Shown here: in pieces, positions 1 to 7,128 of the stretch
Layout: every line of letters starts with the position of its first letter
How positions within the stretch are numbered: the stretch's first letter is position 1
NCBI GenBank assembly: GCA_937873105.1
Contig: CALMWD010000507.1
Span: forward strand, 1-10,545
DNA from: an uncultured Rhodanobacteraceae bacterium
Lineage (GTDB): Bacteria; Pseudomonadota; Gammaproteobacteria; Xanthomonadales; Ahniellaceae
Reading direction: 5' to 3'
Length of the DNA: 10,545 nucleotides
The notes under the pieces: generated by a model
Told to the model about the DNA's origin: nothing
The model's input: the letters and a program-made list of their open reading frames with translations, nothing else
The model's database searches: none
Translations under genes and position numbers: made by a program

Positions 1-1
1 G

Positions 2-955
2 ACCGGTCGTCACGACTTCGACGGCATCGCCGTTCACGTCGACGCTGTCGCCCGGCAGGCGCAGGCTCGAGGTCGGCTTGATCGCCACGCTGACGACGAT
101 GTCCTGGCCGGTCGAGATGCCGCCGAGGATGCCGCCGGCATGATTGCTGCGAAATCCGTCCGGCGCGATCAGGTCGCGGTGCTCGGTGCCGCGCTGCGCC
201 ACGCAGGCGAAGCCGTCGCCGATCTCGACGCCCTTGACTGCATTGATGCTCATCATCGCCGCAGCCAGGTCGCCGTCGAGCTTGCCGTAGATCGGCTCGC
301 CCCAGCCGGGCGGCACGTTCGTCGCGACCGCGGTCACGCGCGCGCCGACCGAATCGCCGGACTTGCGCAAGGCATCCATGAAGGTCTCGAGCTCGGGCAC
401 CATGGCGGCATCCGGCCAGAAGAACGGATTCCGTTCGATCGCGTCCGCATCGAACGCGCGCGGCACCAGGTCGCCGATCTGCGCCATGTGGCCGCGCACC
501 TCGATGCCGAAGCGTTCGCGCAGCCACTTCCTGGCGATCACCGCGGCGGCCACGCGCATCGTCGTCTCGCGCGCGCTCGACCGGCCGCCGCCGCGCGGAT
601 CGCGGATGCCGTACTTCTGCCAGTAGGTGTAATCGGCGTGGCCGGGACGGAACTGGTCCGTGATGTTCGCGTAGTCCTTGCTGCGCGCATCGGTGTTGAG
701 GATCAGCAGCGCCAGCGCGGTGCCGGTGGTGCGGCCCTGGTAGACGCCGGACAGGATCTCGACGCGGTCTTCCTCGCGGCGCTGCGAGGTATGGCGCGAA
801 CGGCCGGTGGCGCGACGCTCGAGGTCGTGCGCGAAATCGTCTTCGGCAATCGCGATCCCGGGCGGCACGCCGTCGATCACGCACCCGATCGCCGGCCCGT
901 GGCTTTCGCCGAAGGTCGTGACCGAGAAGATCTTGCCGAAGCGGTTGTGGCTCAT
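2..955 (-). CDS. aroC: Chorismate synthase, 3' end cut off by window edge
   Basis: This enzyme makes chorismate from 5-enolpyruvylshikimate-3-phosphate in the cytosol, the last step of the shikimate pathway, using reduced FMN as cofactor. About 318 residues are visible; the E. coli enzyme has 361, so roughly the last 40 lie outside the window. Family signatures seen are FGESHGP (residues 16-21, with His19), the arginine-rich stretch around residues 47-64, RPGHADYTY with His106, and the glycine/serine/arginine-rich block [14 protein letters not shown] (121-134). His19 and His106 match the two catalytic histidines known in the family. The ATG overlaps the prmB stop as ATGA, so translation is probably coupled to prmB, and no separate promoter is needed. 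The prmB-aroC order is also that of E. coli. No frameshift is seen. Identification is secure. Confidence 0.96.
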   Translation of the reverse strand, partial: MSHNRFGKIFSVTTFGESHGPAIGCVIDGVPPGIAIAEDDFAHDLERRATGRSRHTSQRREEDRVEILSGVYQGRTTGTALALLILNTDARSKDYANITDQFRPGHADYTYWQKYGIRDPRGGGRSSARETTMRVAAAVIARKWLRERFGIEVRGHMAQIGDLVPRAFDADAIERNPFFWPDAAMVPELETFMDALRKSGDSVGARVTAVATNVPPGWGEPIYGKLDGDLAAAMMSINAVKGVEIGDGFACVAQRGTEHRDLIAPDGFRSNHAGGILGGISTGQDIVVSVAIKPTSSLRLPGDSVDVNGDAVEVVTTG

Positions 956-1878
956 CCGCCGCGGCGCTCCGCCGCCAGGGCCTCGATCTCGATATGCCAG
1001 GTCAGCAGGTCTTCGCGTTCGACCTGGAAGATGCCCATCTGCCCGACCTTGAACTCGATCCAGTTGAACGGCACTTGCGGCAGCAGCTCGACCAGGGCGC
1101 GCTCGGACTCGCCGACTTCGCAGATCAGGAAACCGTCTTCGCTCAGGTGCTTCGGCGCCTCGGCGAGGATCTGCAGGACCAGGTCGAGGCCGTCGTGGCC
1201 GGCGCGCAAGCCGTTCTCGGGTTCGTGGCGGTATTCGTCCGGCAGCGCGTCGACTTCGGCATGCGTGACGTACGGCGGATTGGTCACGATCAGGTCGTAG
1301 ACCTCGCCTTCGAGCCCGGCGAACAGGTTGGATTCGACGAAGCGCACGCGGTCGCCGACGAGCAGGCGCTCGGCGTTCTCGTTCGCCAGCGACAGCGCCT
1401 TCGGGCTGATGTCGACGCCGTCGACCAGGGCATCCGGCAGGTAGTGCGCGCTGGCGATGGCGATGCAGCCGCCGCCGGTGCAGAGGTCGAGCACGCGGTT
1501 CAGCGGCCGGCCGTTGCGCCAGGGCTCGTAACCTTCGACGATCAGTTCGGCGATCGGCGAACGCGGCACCAGGGCGCGCTCGTCGCACTTGAACAGCAAC
1601 TCGGCGAACCAGGCTTCGCCGGTCAGGTAGCAGGCCGGCTTGCGTTCGCGGATGCGGCGCTCGAACAGGTCGAGCACGGCCTTCTTCTCGTCCGCGACCA
1701 GGCGCGCGGCGCCGTACGCCGGCTTCAGGTCGTGCGGCAAGTGCAGCGCATGCAGGACCAGTTGCGTGGCCTCGTCGAGCGCGTTGTCGTGGCCATGCCC
1801 GAAAGTCAGGCCGGCCGCCGCGAAACGCGAGGCGCCGTAACGGATGAAATCGATGATGGTCTTCAGTTCGTCGCTCAT
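952..1878 (-). CDS. prmB: Ribosomal protein L3 N5-glutamine methyltransferase
   Basis: PrmB transfers a methyl group from S-adenosylmethionine to a glutamine side chain of ribosomal protein L3, helping 50S assembly. The protein has 308 residues, close to the 310 of E. coli PrmB. An N-terminal helical domain is followed by a Rossmann methyltransferase fold: SAM motif [11 protein letters not shown] (131-140), acidic motif VDGVDIS (152-158), and catalytic NPPY (200-203). The block after it, [11 protein letters not shown] (214-224), is distinctive for PrmB rather than PrmC, the release-factor enzyme. I chose ATG at 1878 (MSDELKT) because homologues start there. An in-frame ATG at 1965 would add 29 unlikely residues and run into the divergent SCO1 gene. 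No Shine-Dalgarno precedes the chosen ATG; a -10-like box lies so close that the message may be leaderless. The stop overlaps the aroC start. Confidence 0.95.
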   Translation of the reverse strand: MSDELKTIIDFIRYGASRFAAAGLTFGHGHDNALDEATQLVLHALHLPHDLKPAYGAARLVADEKKAVLDLFERRIRERKPACYLTGEAWFAELLFKCDERALVPRSPIAELIVEGYEPWRNGRPLNRVLDLCTGGGCIAIASAHYLPDALVDGVDISPKALSLANENAERLLVGDRVRFVESNLFAGLEGEVYDLIVTNPPYVTHAEVDALPDEYRHEPENGLRAGHDGLDLVLQILAEAPKHLSEDGFLICEVGESERALVELLPQVPFNWIEFKVGQMGIFQVEREDLLTWHIEIEALAAERRGG

Positions 1879-1884
1879 TGGCCG

Positions 1885-1890
1885 ATCATA
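1885..1890 (-). promoter_or_regulatory. Possible -10 box for prmB-aroC
   Basis: TATGAT on the minus strand matches the sigma-70 -10 consensus at five of six positions and ends six bases before the prmB ATG. The predicted transcription start would fall on or next to the A of the ATG, implying a leaderless message. The -35 region 17 bases upstream (TGGAGT) matches only three of six positions. The assignment rests on position and the missing Shine-Dalgarno. Confidence 0.35.
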
Positions 1891-1904
1891 GACATCGGGA
1901 CCGA

Positions 1905-1910
1905 TATACT
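1905..1910 (+). promoter_or_regulatory. Possible -10 box for SCO1-psd
   Basis: TATACT on the plus strand matches the -10 consensus at five of six positions. It would start a transcript near 1917 with a leader of about 26 bases before the SCO1 ATG. No good -35 is visible at 16-18 bases upstream, so the call is tentative. It lies within about 25 bases of the opposing prmB -10 candidate. Confidence 0.35.
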
Positions 1911-1942
1911 CCACGCCTTCCTTCTGCCATTTCGCTGACCCC

Positions 1943-2554
1943 ATGCGGCAACTTCCCTGGATCATCGTGCTGGTCGCGGCCGCGACCAGCTTCGGCCTCT
2001 GGCTCGGCCTGCGCCCGTCGGCGCCCGAAGCGCCGACCTACGCGGCCTTCAGCCAGTACCCGCAACCGCGCAGCCTGTCGCCGTTCGCGCTGGACGGCAG
2101 CGACGGCCACCCCGTCGACGCCGGGCGCCTGGCCGGCAAGCTGCATCTGGTCTTCTTCGGCTTCACGCACTGTCCCGACGTCTGCCCGACCGCGCTCGCG
2201 GTCATGCGCGAGATCGACCAGGGCCTGGCGGCCGCCCGGCTCGAAGGCCGCGTCGGCTTCCTGTTCGTGTCGGTCGATCCGGAGCGCGACGACCTGGAAA
2301 CGCTGGGCAAGTACGCGACCTACTTCAGCCCGAACATTCTCGCCGCCACCGCCGACCATGACCGGCTCGGCGCCCTGACCCGCGAGATGGGCGTGCTCTA
2401 CGTCAAGGAACAGACCGAGTCGCCCGACTACAACGTCGACCACAGCGCCGCCGTGTTCGTGCTGGATGCCCAGGGCCGCCTGATCGGGCGCTTCTCGCCG
2501 CCGCTGGACCCGGCGAAGATGCTGGCCGACCTGCGCCTGGTCGCGGGGTCCTGA
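1943..2554 (+). CDS. SCO1/SenC family copper chaperone of cytochrome c oxidase
   Basis: Sco proteins are membrane-anchored thioredoxin-fold proteins that bind copper, or act as thiol reductants, during assembly of the CuA site of cytochrome c oxidase. The 203-residue protein has an N-terminal membrane anchor (about residues 5-23), placing the rest in the periplasm. The metal site is complete: CPDVC gives Cys77 and Cys81, and His167 sits in NVDHSA. The family motif SVDPERD (110-116) is present. No Shine-Dalgarno is visible before the ATG, but the anchor begins correctly here, so I keep this start. Oxidase genes, the usual neighbours of Sco genes, are absent from the window; instead the stop overlaps the psd start by one base (TGATG), suggesting translational coupling. 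Family assignment is firm. Whether it loads copper or works as a reductase cannot be told from sequence. Confidence 0.93.
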   Translation: MRQLPWIIVLVAAATSFGLWLGLRPSAPEAPTYAAFSQYPQPRSLSPFALDGSDGHPVDAGRLAGKLHLVFFGFTHCPDVCPTALAVMREIDQGLAAARLEGRVGFLFVSVDPERDDLETLGKYATYFSPNILAATADHDRLGALTREMGVLYVKEQTESPDYNVDHSAAVFVLDAQGRLIGRFSPPLDPAKMLADLRLVAGS

Positions 2555-3405
2555 TGTCGCCCTTCGTCGCCCTCCAGTACTTGCTCCCGCACCGGCTGCT
2601 GTCGTCGATCGCGCTGCGCATCGCGCGCATCGAGGCGCCCTGGTTCAAGAACGCGATGATCCGCTTCATCGCGAACAAGTTCGGCGTCGACTGGTCCGAG
2701 GCGGCCAGCGCCGATCTCGCCGACTACAAGCACTTCAATGCCTTCTTCACGCGCGCCCTGAAGCCCGGCGCCCGTGTCGCGGCCGGCGACGAGCGCACGA
2801 TCCTGATGCCGGCCGACGGCCGCATCAGCCAATGCGGACCGATCCGGTATGGCCGCCTGTTCCAGGCCAAGGGCTTCGAGTTCAGCGCCGAGGAACTGCT
2901 CGCCGACGGCGAACTCGCGAAGCGCTTCGACGGCGGCGTGTTTGCGACCGTCTACCTGTCGCCGCGCGACTACCACCGCGTGCACATGCCGCACGCCGGA
3001 CGCTTGCTGGAAACGCGCCACGTGCCCGGCCGCCTGTTCAGCGTCGGCACCGGCACCGTGGCCCAGGTGCCGCGCGTGTTCGCACGCAACGAGCGGCTGG
3101 TCTGCCTGTTCGAGACCGATTTCGGGCCGATGGCCGTGGTCATGGTCGGCGCCCTGCTGGTGTCGGGCGTGGAGACGGTCTGGAACGGCGTCGAGATCCC
3201 GGCCTATGCCGACCAGGTGATCGTGCGCGACTATCGCGACGCGGCGCAGCCCGTGCACCTCGATCGCTTTGCGGAGATGGCGCGCTTCAACTACGGCTCG
3301 ACCGTCATCGTGCTGCTGCCGCCCGGCGTCGCGACGCTCGACGCCAGCCTGGCCGCGGAAGTACCGGTGCGGCTCGGCCAGGCGCTCGCGCGCCGCGCGA
3401 CCTGA
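2554..3405 (+). CDS. psd: Phosphatidylserine decarboxylase proenzyme
   Basis: Psd converts phosphatidylserine to phosphatidylethanolamine at the inner membrane, the last step in making the main Gram-negative phospholipid. It is made as a proenzyme that cuts itself in front of a serine, which becomes the pyruvoyl cofactor of the small alpha chain. Here the site is YGST with Ser249, in the context [10 protein letters not shown]; the E. coli protein has LGST. The other triad members are present: Asp88 in PADGR and His144 in YHRVHMPH. The length of 283 residues is shorter than E. coli's 322, with the difference at the ends. The N-terminal 20 or so residues are hydrophobic and probably associate with the membrane. 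The ATG overlaps the SCO1 stop. A cluster of Gs just upstream is a weak ribosome site. No U-rich terminator follows; the next gap holds an inverted repeat instead. Confidence 0.96.
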   Translation: MSPFVALQYLLPHRLLSSIALRIARIEAPWFKNAMIRFIANKFGVDWSEAASADLADYKHFNAFFTRALKPGARVAAGDERTILMPADGRISQCGPIRYGRLFQAKGFEFSAEELLADGELAKRFDGGVFATVYLSPRDYHRVHMPHAGRLLETRHVPGRLFSVGTGTVAQVPRVFARNERLVCLFETDFGPMAVVMVGALLVSGVETVWNGVEIPAYADQVIVRDYRDAAQPVHLDRFAEMARFNYGSTVIVLLPPGVATLDASLAAEVPVRLGQALARRAT

Positions 3406-3429
3406 GACCGGTTCACGCGAACTGGATCA

Positions 3430-3467
3430 CGTTTGCGATGTGCGCACGCCCGCGGATTCCGCAAACG
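3430..3467. repeat. 8-base inverted repeat with nested palindrome after psd
   Basis: CGTTTGCG (3430-3437) is mirrored exactly by CGCAAACG (3460-3467), 22 bases apart. Inside lies a perfect 8-base palindrome, GTGCGCAC (3440-3447). The pair sits 25 bases after the psd stop and 93 bases before the next gene. No U tract follows, so it is not a classical terminator. It could be a protein-binding site, an mRNA 3'-end stabiliser for SCO1-psd, or chance in GC-rich DNA. Confidence 0.5.
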
Positions 3468-3496
3468 CCCGGGCAAGATTGACGGAATGTGACATG

Positions 3497-3515
3497 GCGC
3501 GCGCTTCGTGCGCGC
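3497..3515 (+). repeat. GC hairpin in leader of the 145-residue protein gene
   Basis: An eight-pair stem (seven Watson-Crick pairs and one G-U) closes on a TTC loop, about 45 bases upstream of the ATG at 3560. No U tract follows. If transcribed it would be a very stable leader hairpin. A regulatory role is only inference. Confidence 0.4.
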
Positions 3516-3548
3516 GTGATGACGATGATCGGCAGCGTCAACCTCGCC

Positions 3549-3553
3549 GGGAG
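3549..3553 (+). promoter_or_regulatory. Ribosome binding site fixing the start at 3560
   Basis: GGGAG lies six bases before the ATG at 3560. It supports this start over the in-frame ATG at 3494, which would add a charged 22-residue segment and has its ribosome-binding region beside the leader hairpin. The bases from the site through the ATG match those before the gene at 7740 at 14 of 15 positions. Confidence 0.65.
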
Positions 3554-3559
3554 CCCGCC

Positions 3560-3997
3560 ATGGACATCGTCGCCAACAACAAGTGGGTGCAGCGCACGAC
3601 CGCCTTCACCCGTTACCTGACCCTGCTGCGCCAGTTCAATGCCGTCAACGAGGCCATCACCGGCCTGCTGCCCGACCAGCGCCGGCAGATCGCACTGACC
3701 GCGCTGGCCGAGCTGACCCATGCCGAGACTGCCGGGCTTGCCCCGGTCACCCAGGAAGCGACCAACTGGTCGGTCGAGGCCTCGGTCGCCTTCGCCCGCG
3801 TGCGTTCGCAGCACAACGCCATTCGCCTCGCCGGCCTGAAGCGCTGGCTGGTCTGCGCCTACCGCGCCACCTTCAACTCGCCCTACGGCGAGGTCCAGAA
3901 TCTGCATCGCCTCGTGCTGCGCGCCCTGCGCCAGATGCATGGCGAGGAACTGCCGAAGGCCAGCGAGCTGCGTCGCGACCAGCGCCGCTACGCCTGA
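3560..3997 (+). CDS. Uncharacterised 145-residue soluble protein
   Basis: I do not recognise this protein. It has 145 residues, no signal peptide, no membrane segment, no cysteine except Cys99, and no obvious catalytic motif. Its composition suggests mostly alpha helices, with amphipathic stretches around residues 12-36, 39-57, 70-101 and 110-127, and a basic C terminus (ELRRDQRRYA). Tryptophans at 9, 70 and 96 and the segment FNSPYGEVQNLHR (105-117) look like structural positions that could serve as family markers. A real gene is supported by the GGGAG ribosome site, typical codon use for this genome, and an excellent terminator 31 bases downstream. It is a one-gene unit between psd and the convergent transglycosylase gene, so context says little about function. 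A helical scaffold or small regulator is possible but unproven. Confidence 0.8.
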   Translation: MDIVANNKWVQRTTAFTRYLTLLRQFNAVNEAITGLLPDQRRQIALTALAELTHAETAGLAPVTQEATNWSVEASVAFARVRSQHNAIRLAGLKRWLVCAYRATFNSPYGEVQNLHRLVLRALRQMHGEELPKASELRRDQRRYA

Positions 3998-4005
3998 TCC
4001 ACCCC

Positions 4006-4026
4006 GTTCGCCGCCCCGAGGCGAAC
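4006..4026 (+). repeat. First of two tandem 3' hairpins
   Basis: GTTCGCC (4006-4012) pairs perfectly with GGCGAAC (4020-4026) around a seven-base loop. It begins nine bases after the stop at 3997 and ends one base before the terminator stem. It has no U tract of its own and may assist termination or protect the RNA 3' end. Confidence 0.6.
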
Positions 4027-4027
4027 C

Positions 4028-4057
4028 ACCGACCGGACCTGCGCCGGTCGGTTTTTT
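4028..4057 (+). terminator. Rho-independent terminator of the 145-residue protein gene
   Basis: A perfect nine-base stem, ACCGACCGG (4028-4036) with CCGGTCGGT (4044-4052), has a seven-base loop and runs into six Ts (4052-4057). It stops plus-strand transcripts. The last T is also the last base of the convergent transglycosylase gene. On the minus strand the run becomes As before the stem, with no T run after it, so termination in that direction looks weaker. Confidence 0.92.
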
Positions 4058-5517
4058 CATGCCCGACAACTCGGCACACGCAGGCGCTGGCCGGCGCGAA
4101 TGGTGTAGCTCGGCGGACGCAGGCCGTTGGCCTGGGCGACCGCGGGCACGCCGCAACCGAAGCGACGGGCGATGGCGTGCAGGGTCTCGCCCTTGCGCAC
4201 GATGTGGGTGCGCCCGCCGCCGCCCGTGGAAGCAACCCAAGTCGAGCCCGAGGCGACCGGCGGCCGCGCCGCATTCAGCTCGGCGGCCGTCTGCGCCAGC
4301 AATCCGCTGCGGCATCGCGCGGCATAGGCCTCGGCTGCGGCCGCAGGAACGTCCAGCCGGGTGCCGGCCTCGATGCGAGCGTCGGCCTCGTACTTCGGAT
4401 TGAGATTGCGCAGGGTGCGGAACCAGCCGCGCGCATTGCCGAACTGGCCCATGCAGACGGCCAGCTCGTTGATCGAGGCGGTGCGCTCCAGGGTGATCTC
4501 GCCCGCGCGGGCGTCGAACTTCGGGAACTCCAGGCCATAGTCCTCGGGATGCAGGAACAGCCAGGCCGCGGCCAGCACCATGGGCACGTAGTCGCGTGTT
4601 TCCGGCGGCAGTCCGTTGTAGACCGGCGCCTCCCAGAAACCGCGGGCGCCATTCGCCGAGAGTCGGCGCATGCGTCCCTCGCCGCCGTTGTATGCGCCGA
4701 GCGCGAGCTCGAGGTCGTTGTTGAGTTCGCGGAAGCGGTCGTTGAGATAGGCGACATTGGCCCGCGTGATCAGGGTCGGTTCGAAACGGTCGTCGAAGCC
4801 GCTGGCGCGCCCGAGTCCGTAACCGCGCGCGGTCGCCGGCATGAATTGCAGCAACCCGGCGGCGCCGGCGCGCGAGACCGCATGCACCTTGCCGCCCGAC
4901 TCCTTGGCCAGGATGCCGAACAGCAGCGCTTCCGGCAGGCCGGCCTTCTCGTACTCCGGCCACATGCGATGGCGCAGATACTGGTAGTTCTCGTAGGCGT
5001 CGAGCAGATTCGGACGCATCCAGGTCAGCCACTCCTCGATGCCGGCCTTGACGGCGCCGTTGAGGCGGATGACTTCGTCGAGGCGCTTGCCGTTCAACAT
5101 CGCCGCCGAACGCGCCAGCTCGGGCACGTCGGTCGCGGGAGAACCGCCATGCAGATGGCGGTCCGTGGTCGTCACCACGTCGACCGGCTCGACCGGATCG
5201 GATTCGCGCTCGCCGAGCAGGGCATGCGCCATGCGCGCGTTCGCCGCCGACTGCGCGCGCAGCGCGGCGATGGTGTCGCAGTCCGCGCGCTGCGCGCAGC
5301 GCGTCACCGCCTCGTCCAGCGCGAGCCTAGCCTTCGTCAACGCGGAACCGTCGGCGCCGTCGGCGCCGCGATGCCAGGTCTCGAGCGCCGCCTCGAACTG
5401 CGCCAGCGCGGCCGCCACTTCGGTCGGTTCGGCGGACCTCGCCTCCGGGGCGTTGCGTTGGGGTTGCGAAGCGCATCCGGCGAGGACGAGCAACAGCGCG
5501 AAACGAAGATGACGCAT
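4057..5517 (-). CDS. mltD: MltD-like membrane-bound lytic murein transglycosylase
   Basis: This enzyme cleaves the glycan strands of peptidoglycan to 1,6-anhydromuramic products, remodelling the wall at the outer membrane. The 486-residue protein opens with a lipoprotein signal, MRHLRFALLLVLAGC, with Cys15 in a proper lipobox. A helical alanine-rich spacer follows (about 25-165), then an SLT domain (about 190-300) with catalytic Glu206 in AKESGG, the block GLLQFMPATARGYGL (221-235), and AYNGGEGRM (275-283). A MltD-type intermediate segment with NLNP is at 371-374, and one LysM peptidoglycan-binding repeat at about 437-482. Many MltD proteins carry two or more LysM repeats, so this is a short version. 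I chose ATG 5517 because the signal peptide starts there and AGGA lies eight bases upstream; the in-frame ATG at 5607 adds an implausible leader. It is convergent with the upstream small gene and divergent from the ATPase gene. Confidence 0.92.
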   Translation of the reverse strand: MRHLRFALLLVLAGCASQPQRNAPEARSAEPTEVAAALAQFEAALETWHRGADGADGSALTKARLALDEAVTRCAQRADCDTIAALRAQSAANARMAHALLGERESDPVEPVDVVTTTDRHLHGGSPATDVPELARSAAMLNGKRLDEVIRLNGAVKAGIEEWLTWMRPNLLDAYENYQYLRHRMWPEYEKAGLPEALLFGILAKESGGKVHAVSRAGAAGLLQFMPATARGYGLGRASGFDDRFEPTLITRANVAYLNDRFRELNNDLELALGAYNGGEGRMRRLSANGARGFWEAPVYNGLPPETRDYVPMVLAAAWLFLHPEDYGLEFPKFDARAGEITLERTASINELAVCMGQFGNARGWFRTLRNLNPKYEADARIEAGTRLDVPAAAAEAYAARCRSGLLAQTAAELNAARPPVASGSTWVASTGGGGRTHIVRKGETLHAIARRFGCGVPAVAQANGLRPPSYTIRAGQRLRVPSCRA

Positions 5518-5545
5518 GGGCGGAATCCTGCAAAAAGCTGCGCGC

Positions 5546-5574
5546 ACGGTAGCCGCGCCCGAGGGTCGAGGCAA
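5546..5574 (-). promoter_or_regulatory. Possible sigma-70 promoter of the mltD-like gene
   Basis: On the minus strand TTGCCT (5569-5574, four of six consensus positions) is followed after 17 bases by TACCGT (5546-5551, three of six). The transcript would start near 5540, giving a leader of about 22 bases. Spacing is ideal but the match is modest. Confidence 0.3.
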
Positions 5575-5588
5575 CCGCCGCGGCTGGT

Positions 5589-5594
5589 TAGAAT
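5589..5594 (+). promoter_or_regulatory. Possible -10 box for the ATPase-greB pair
   Basis: TAGAAT matches the -10 consensus at five of six positions and sits 28 bases before the GTG start, placing the transcript start near 5601. The -35 candidate at 5566-5571 is poor (three of six). It shares the 105-base divergent region with the transglycosylase promoter, and the two candidates abut or overlap. Confidence 0.4.
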
Positions 5595-5610
5595 CGACCT
5601 CCGACATTCA

Positions 5611-5615
5611 AGGAG
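5611..5615 (+). promoter_or_regulatory. Shine-Dalgarno fixing the GTG start at 5623
   Basis: AGGAG lies seven bases before GTG 5623. This decides the start of the ATPase, whose reading frame happens to stay open far upstream, antisense to the transglycosylase gene. Confidence 0.88.
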
Positions 5616-5622
5616 CGCGATC

Positions 5623-7125
5623 GTGACCAGCATTCATCTCGGCAAGGGCGAACAGGATGTGCACCTGCTGTCGAAGTACGGCAATCGCCACGGCCTGATC
5701 GCGGGCGCCACCGGCACCGGCAAGTCGGTCTCGCTGATGGTGCTGGCCGAGGGCTTTTCGCGCATGGGCGTGCCGGTGTTCCTGGCCGACGTGAAGGGCG
5801 ACCTCGCCGGACTCAGCCAGGCCGCCGCCGCGCCGGGCGAGAAACTGCAGGCACGCATCGCCAAGCTCGGCCTGGGCGACTGGAAGCCGGAGGCGAACCC
5901 GGTGGTGTTCTGGGACATCTATGGCCAGAAGGGCCATCCGGTGCGGACCACGATCTCGGAGATGGGCCCCAACCTGCTGACGCGGCTGCTCGAACTGAAC
6001 GAGGTCCAGGAAGGCGTATTGCAGGTCGCCTTCCGCGTCGCCGACGACGAGGGCCTGCTGCTGCTCGACCTCGACGACCTGCGCGCCATGCTGACCTTCG
6101 TGTCCGAAAACGCGAAGGAGATCTCCGCGAAATACGGTCTGGTCTCGCCGCAATCGATCGCGGCGATCCAGCGTGCCCTGCTGCAACTCGAGAACGACGG
6201 TGGCGACCGCTTCTTCGGCGAACCCGCGCTCGACCTCGCCGACTTCATGCGCCAGGACATGGCCGGCCGCGGCATCATCAACGTGCTCGCGGCCGAACAG
6301 CTGATCCTGAAGCCGCGGGTCTACTCGAGTTTCCTGCTGTGGATGTTGTCCGAACTGTTCGAGAACCTTCCCGAGGTCGGCGACCTGGACCGTCCCAAGC
6401 TGGTGTTCTTCTTCGACGAGGCGCACCTGCTGTTCGACGATGCGCCGCAGCAGCTGCAGCAACGCGTCGAGCAGGTGGTGCGCCTGATCCGTTCCAAGGG
6501 CGTCGGCATCTATTTCTGCTCGCAGTTGCCCGACGACGTGCCGCCCGTGGTGCTCGGCCAGCTCGGCAACCGCATCCAGCATGCCCTGCGCGCGTTCACG
6601 CCGCGCGACCAGAAGGCGGTGAAGACCGCCGCCGAAACCTTCCCGCCGAACCCGCGCATCGACGTGGTCGAGACCATCACCCAGCTCGGCGTCGGCGAAG
6701 CGCTGGTGACGACGCTGCAGGAAGGCGGCGTGCCGCTGCCGGTGGAACGCACCCTGATCGTTCCGCCGCATTGCCGCATCGGCGCCATCACCGACGAAGA
6801 GCGCGCCACCCAGCGCAACCGCTCGCCGGTCGGCGCGAAATACGATTCGCCGATGAACCGCGACTCCGCCTTCGAGCAACTGAATCGCCTGCAGGAAGAG
6901 GCGGCGGCCGCCGCGCAGGCACCCGCGGGCGCGTCCGCCCCCGCCGATGCGGAGCCGACCTGGGGCGCGCGCTTCAAGGAGTTCCTGTTCGGCACCAAGC
7001 GCCGCCAGGGCGCCATCGAACAGGTCGCGAAATCGGCGATGCGCACCGCCGGCACGCGCATGACCAACCAGATCCTGCGCGGCATTCTCGGCGGGGTCAG
7101 CGGCGGCAGCCGGCGCAGGCGCTGA
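5623..7125 (+). CDS. yjgR: YjgR/DUF853 family HerA-like P-loop ATPase
   Basis: This is a 500-residue ATPase of the YjgR (DUF853) family, the same length as E. coli YjgR and related to the HerA/FtsK-type P-loop NTPases. Its cellular role is not established. Walker A is GATGTGKS (28-35, Lys34 and Ser35). Walker B is VFFFDEAH (261-268, Asp265 and Glu266). A sensor-like YFCSQLPDDVP (297-307) and an arginine-bearing segment near 317-328 follow. Residues 46-60, MGVPVFLADVKGDLAG, are typical of the family. A low-complexity alanine-rich linker (427-443) leads to a basic, glycine-rich C-terminal tail (455-500) ending in four arginines, which might touch nucleic acid or membrane; that is inference. The start is GTG at 5623 behind AGGAG. 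No signal peptide is present, so it is cytosolic. greB follows three bases after the stop and is probably co-transcribed. Confidence 0.93.
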   Translation: MTSIHLGKGEQDVHLLSKYGNRHGLIAGATGTGKSVSLMVLAEGFSRMGVPVFLADVKGDLAGLSQAAAAPGEKLQARIAKLGLGDWKPEANPVVFWDIYGQKGHPVRTTISEMGPNLLTRLLELNEVQEGVLQVAFRVADDEGLLLLDLDDLRAMLTFVSENAKEISAKYGLVSPQSIAAIQRALLQLENDGGDRFFGEPALDLADFMRQDMAGRGIINVLAAEQLILKPRVYSSFLLWMLSELFENLPEVGDLDRPKLVFFFDEAHLLFDDAPQQLQQRVEQVVRLIRSKGVGIYFCSQLPDDVPPVVLGQLGNRIQHALRAFTPRDQKAVKTAAETFPPNPRIDVVETITQLGVGEALVTTLQEGGVPLPVERTLIVPPHCRIGAITDEERATQRNRSPVGAKYDSPMNRDSAFEQLNRLQEEAAAAAQAPAGASAPADAEPTWGARFKEFLFGTKRRQGAIEQVAKSAMRTAGTRMTNQILRGILGGVSGGSRRRR

Positions 7126-7128
7126 GCC

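Noticed and set aside
140..1938. Plus-strand open frames of 386 and 314 codons
   Set aside because: They are antisense shadows of aroC and prmB, both clearly identified on the minus strand.
1879..1965. Extended N terminus of PrmB from ATG 1965
   Set aside because: The extra 29 residues do not resemble PrmB and overlap the SCO1 start; length and homology favour ATG 1878.
3479..3484. TTGACG as a -35 box for the 145-residue gene
   Set aside because: No acceptable -10 sequence occurs 15-19 bases downstream; that space holds the GC hairpin.
3494..3559. Alternative start at 3494 for the 145-residue protein
   Set aside because: The added segment is highly charged and lacks a good ribosome site, while 3560 has GGGAG at six bases.
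3413..5032. 539-codon minus-strand open frame
   Set aside because: It overlaps the transglycosylase gene in another frame and crosses the 145-residue gene and its terminator; the product is low-complexity and matches nothing I recognise.
3583..5622. Long open frame running upstream of the ATPase gene on the plus strand, up to 1180 codons in all
   Set aside because: It is antisense to the transglycosylase gene and out of frame with the 145-residue gene, contains no recognisable domain before GTG 5623, and the AGGAG site places the true start at 5623.
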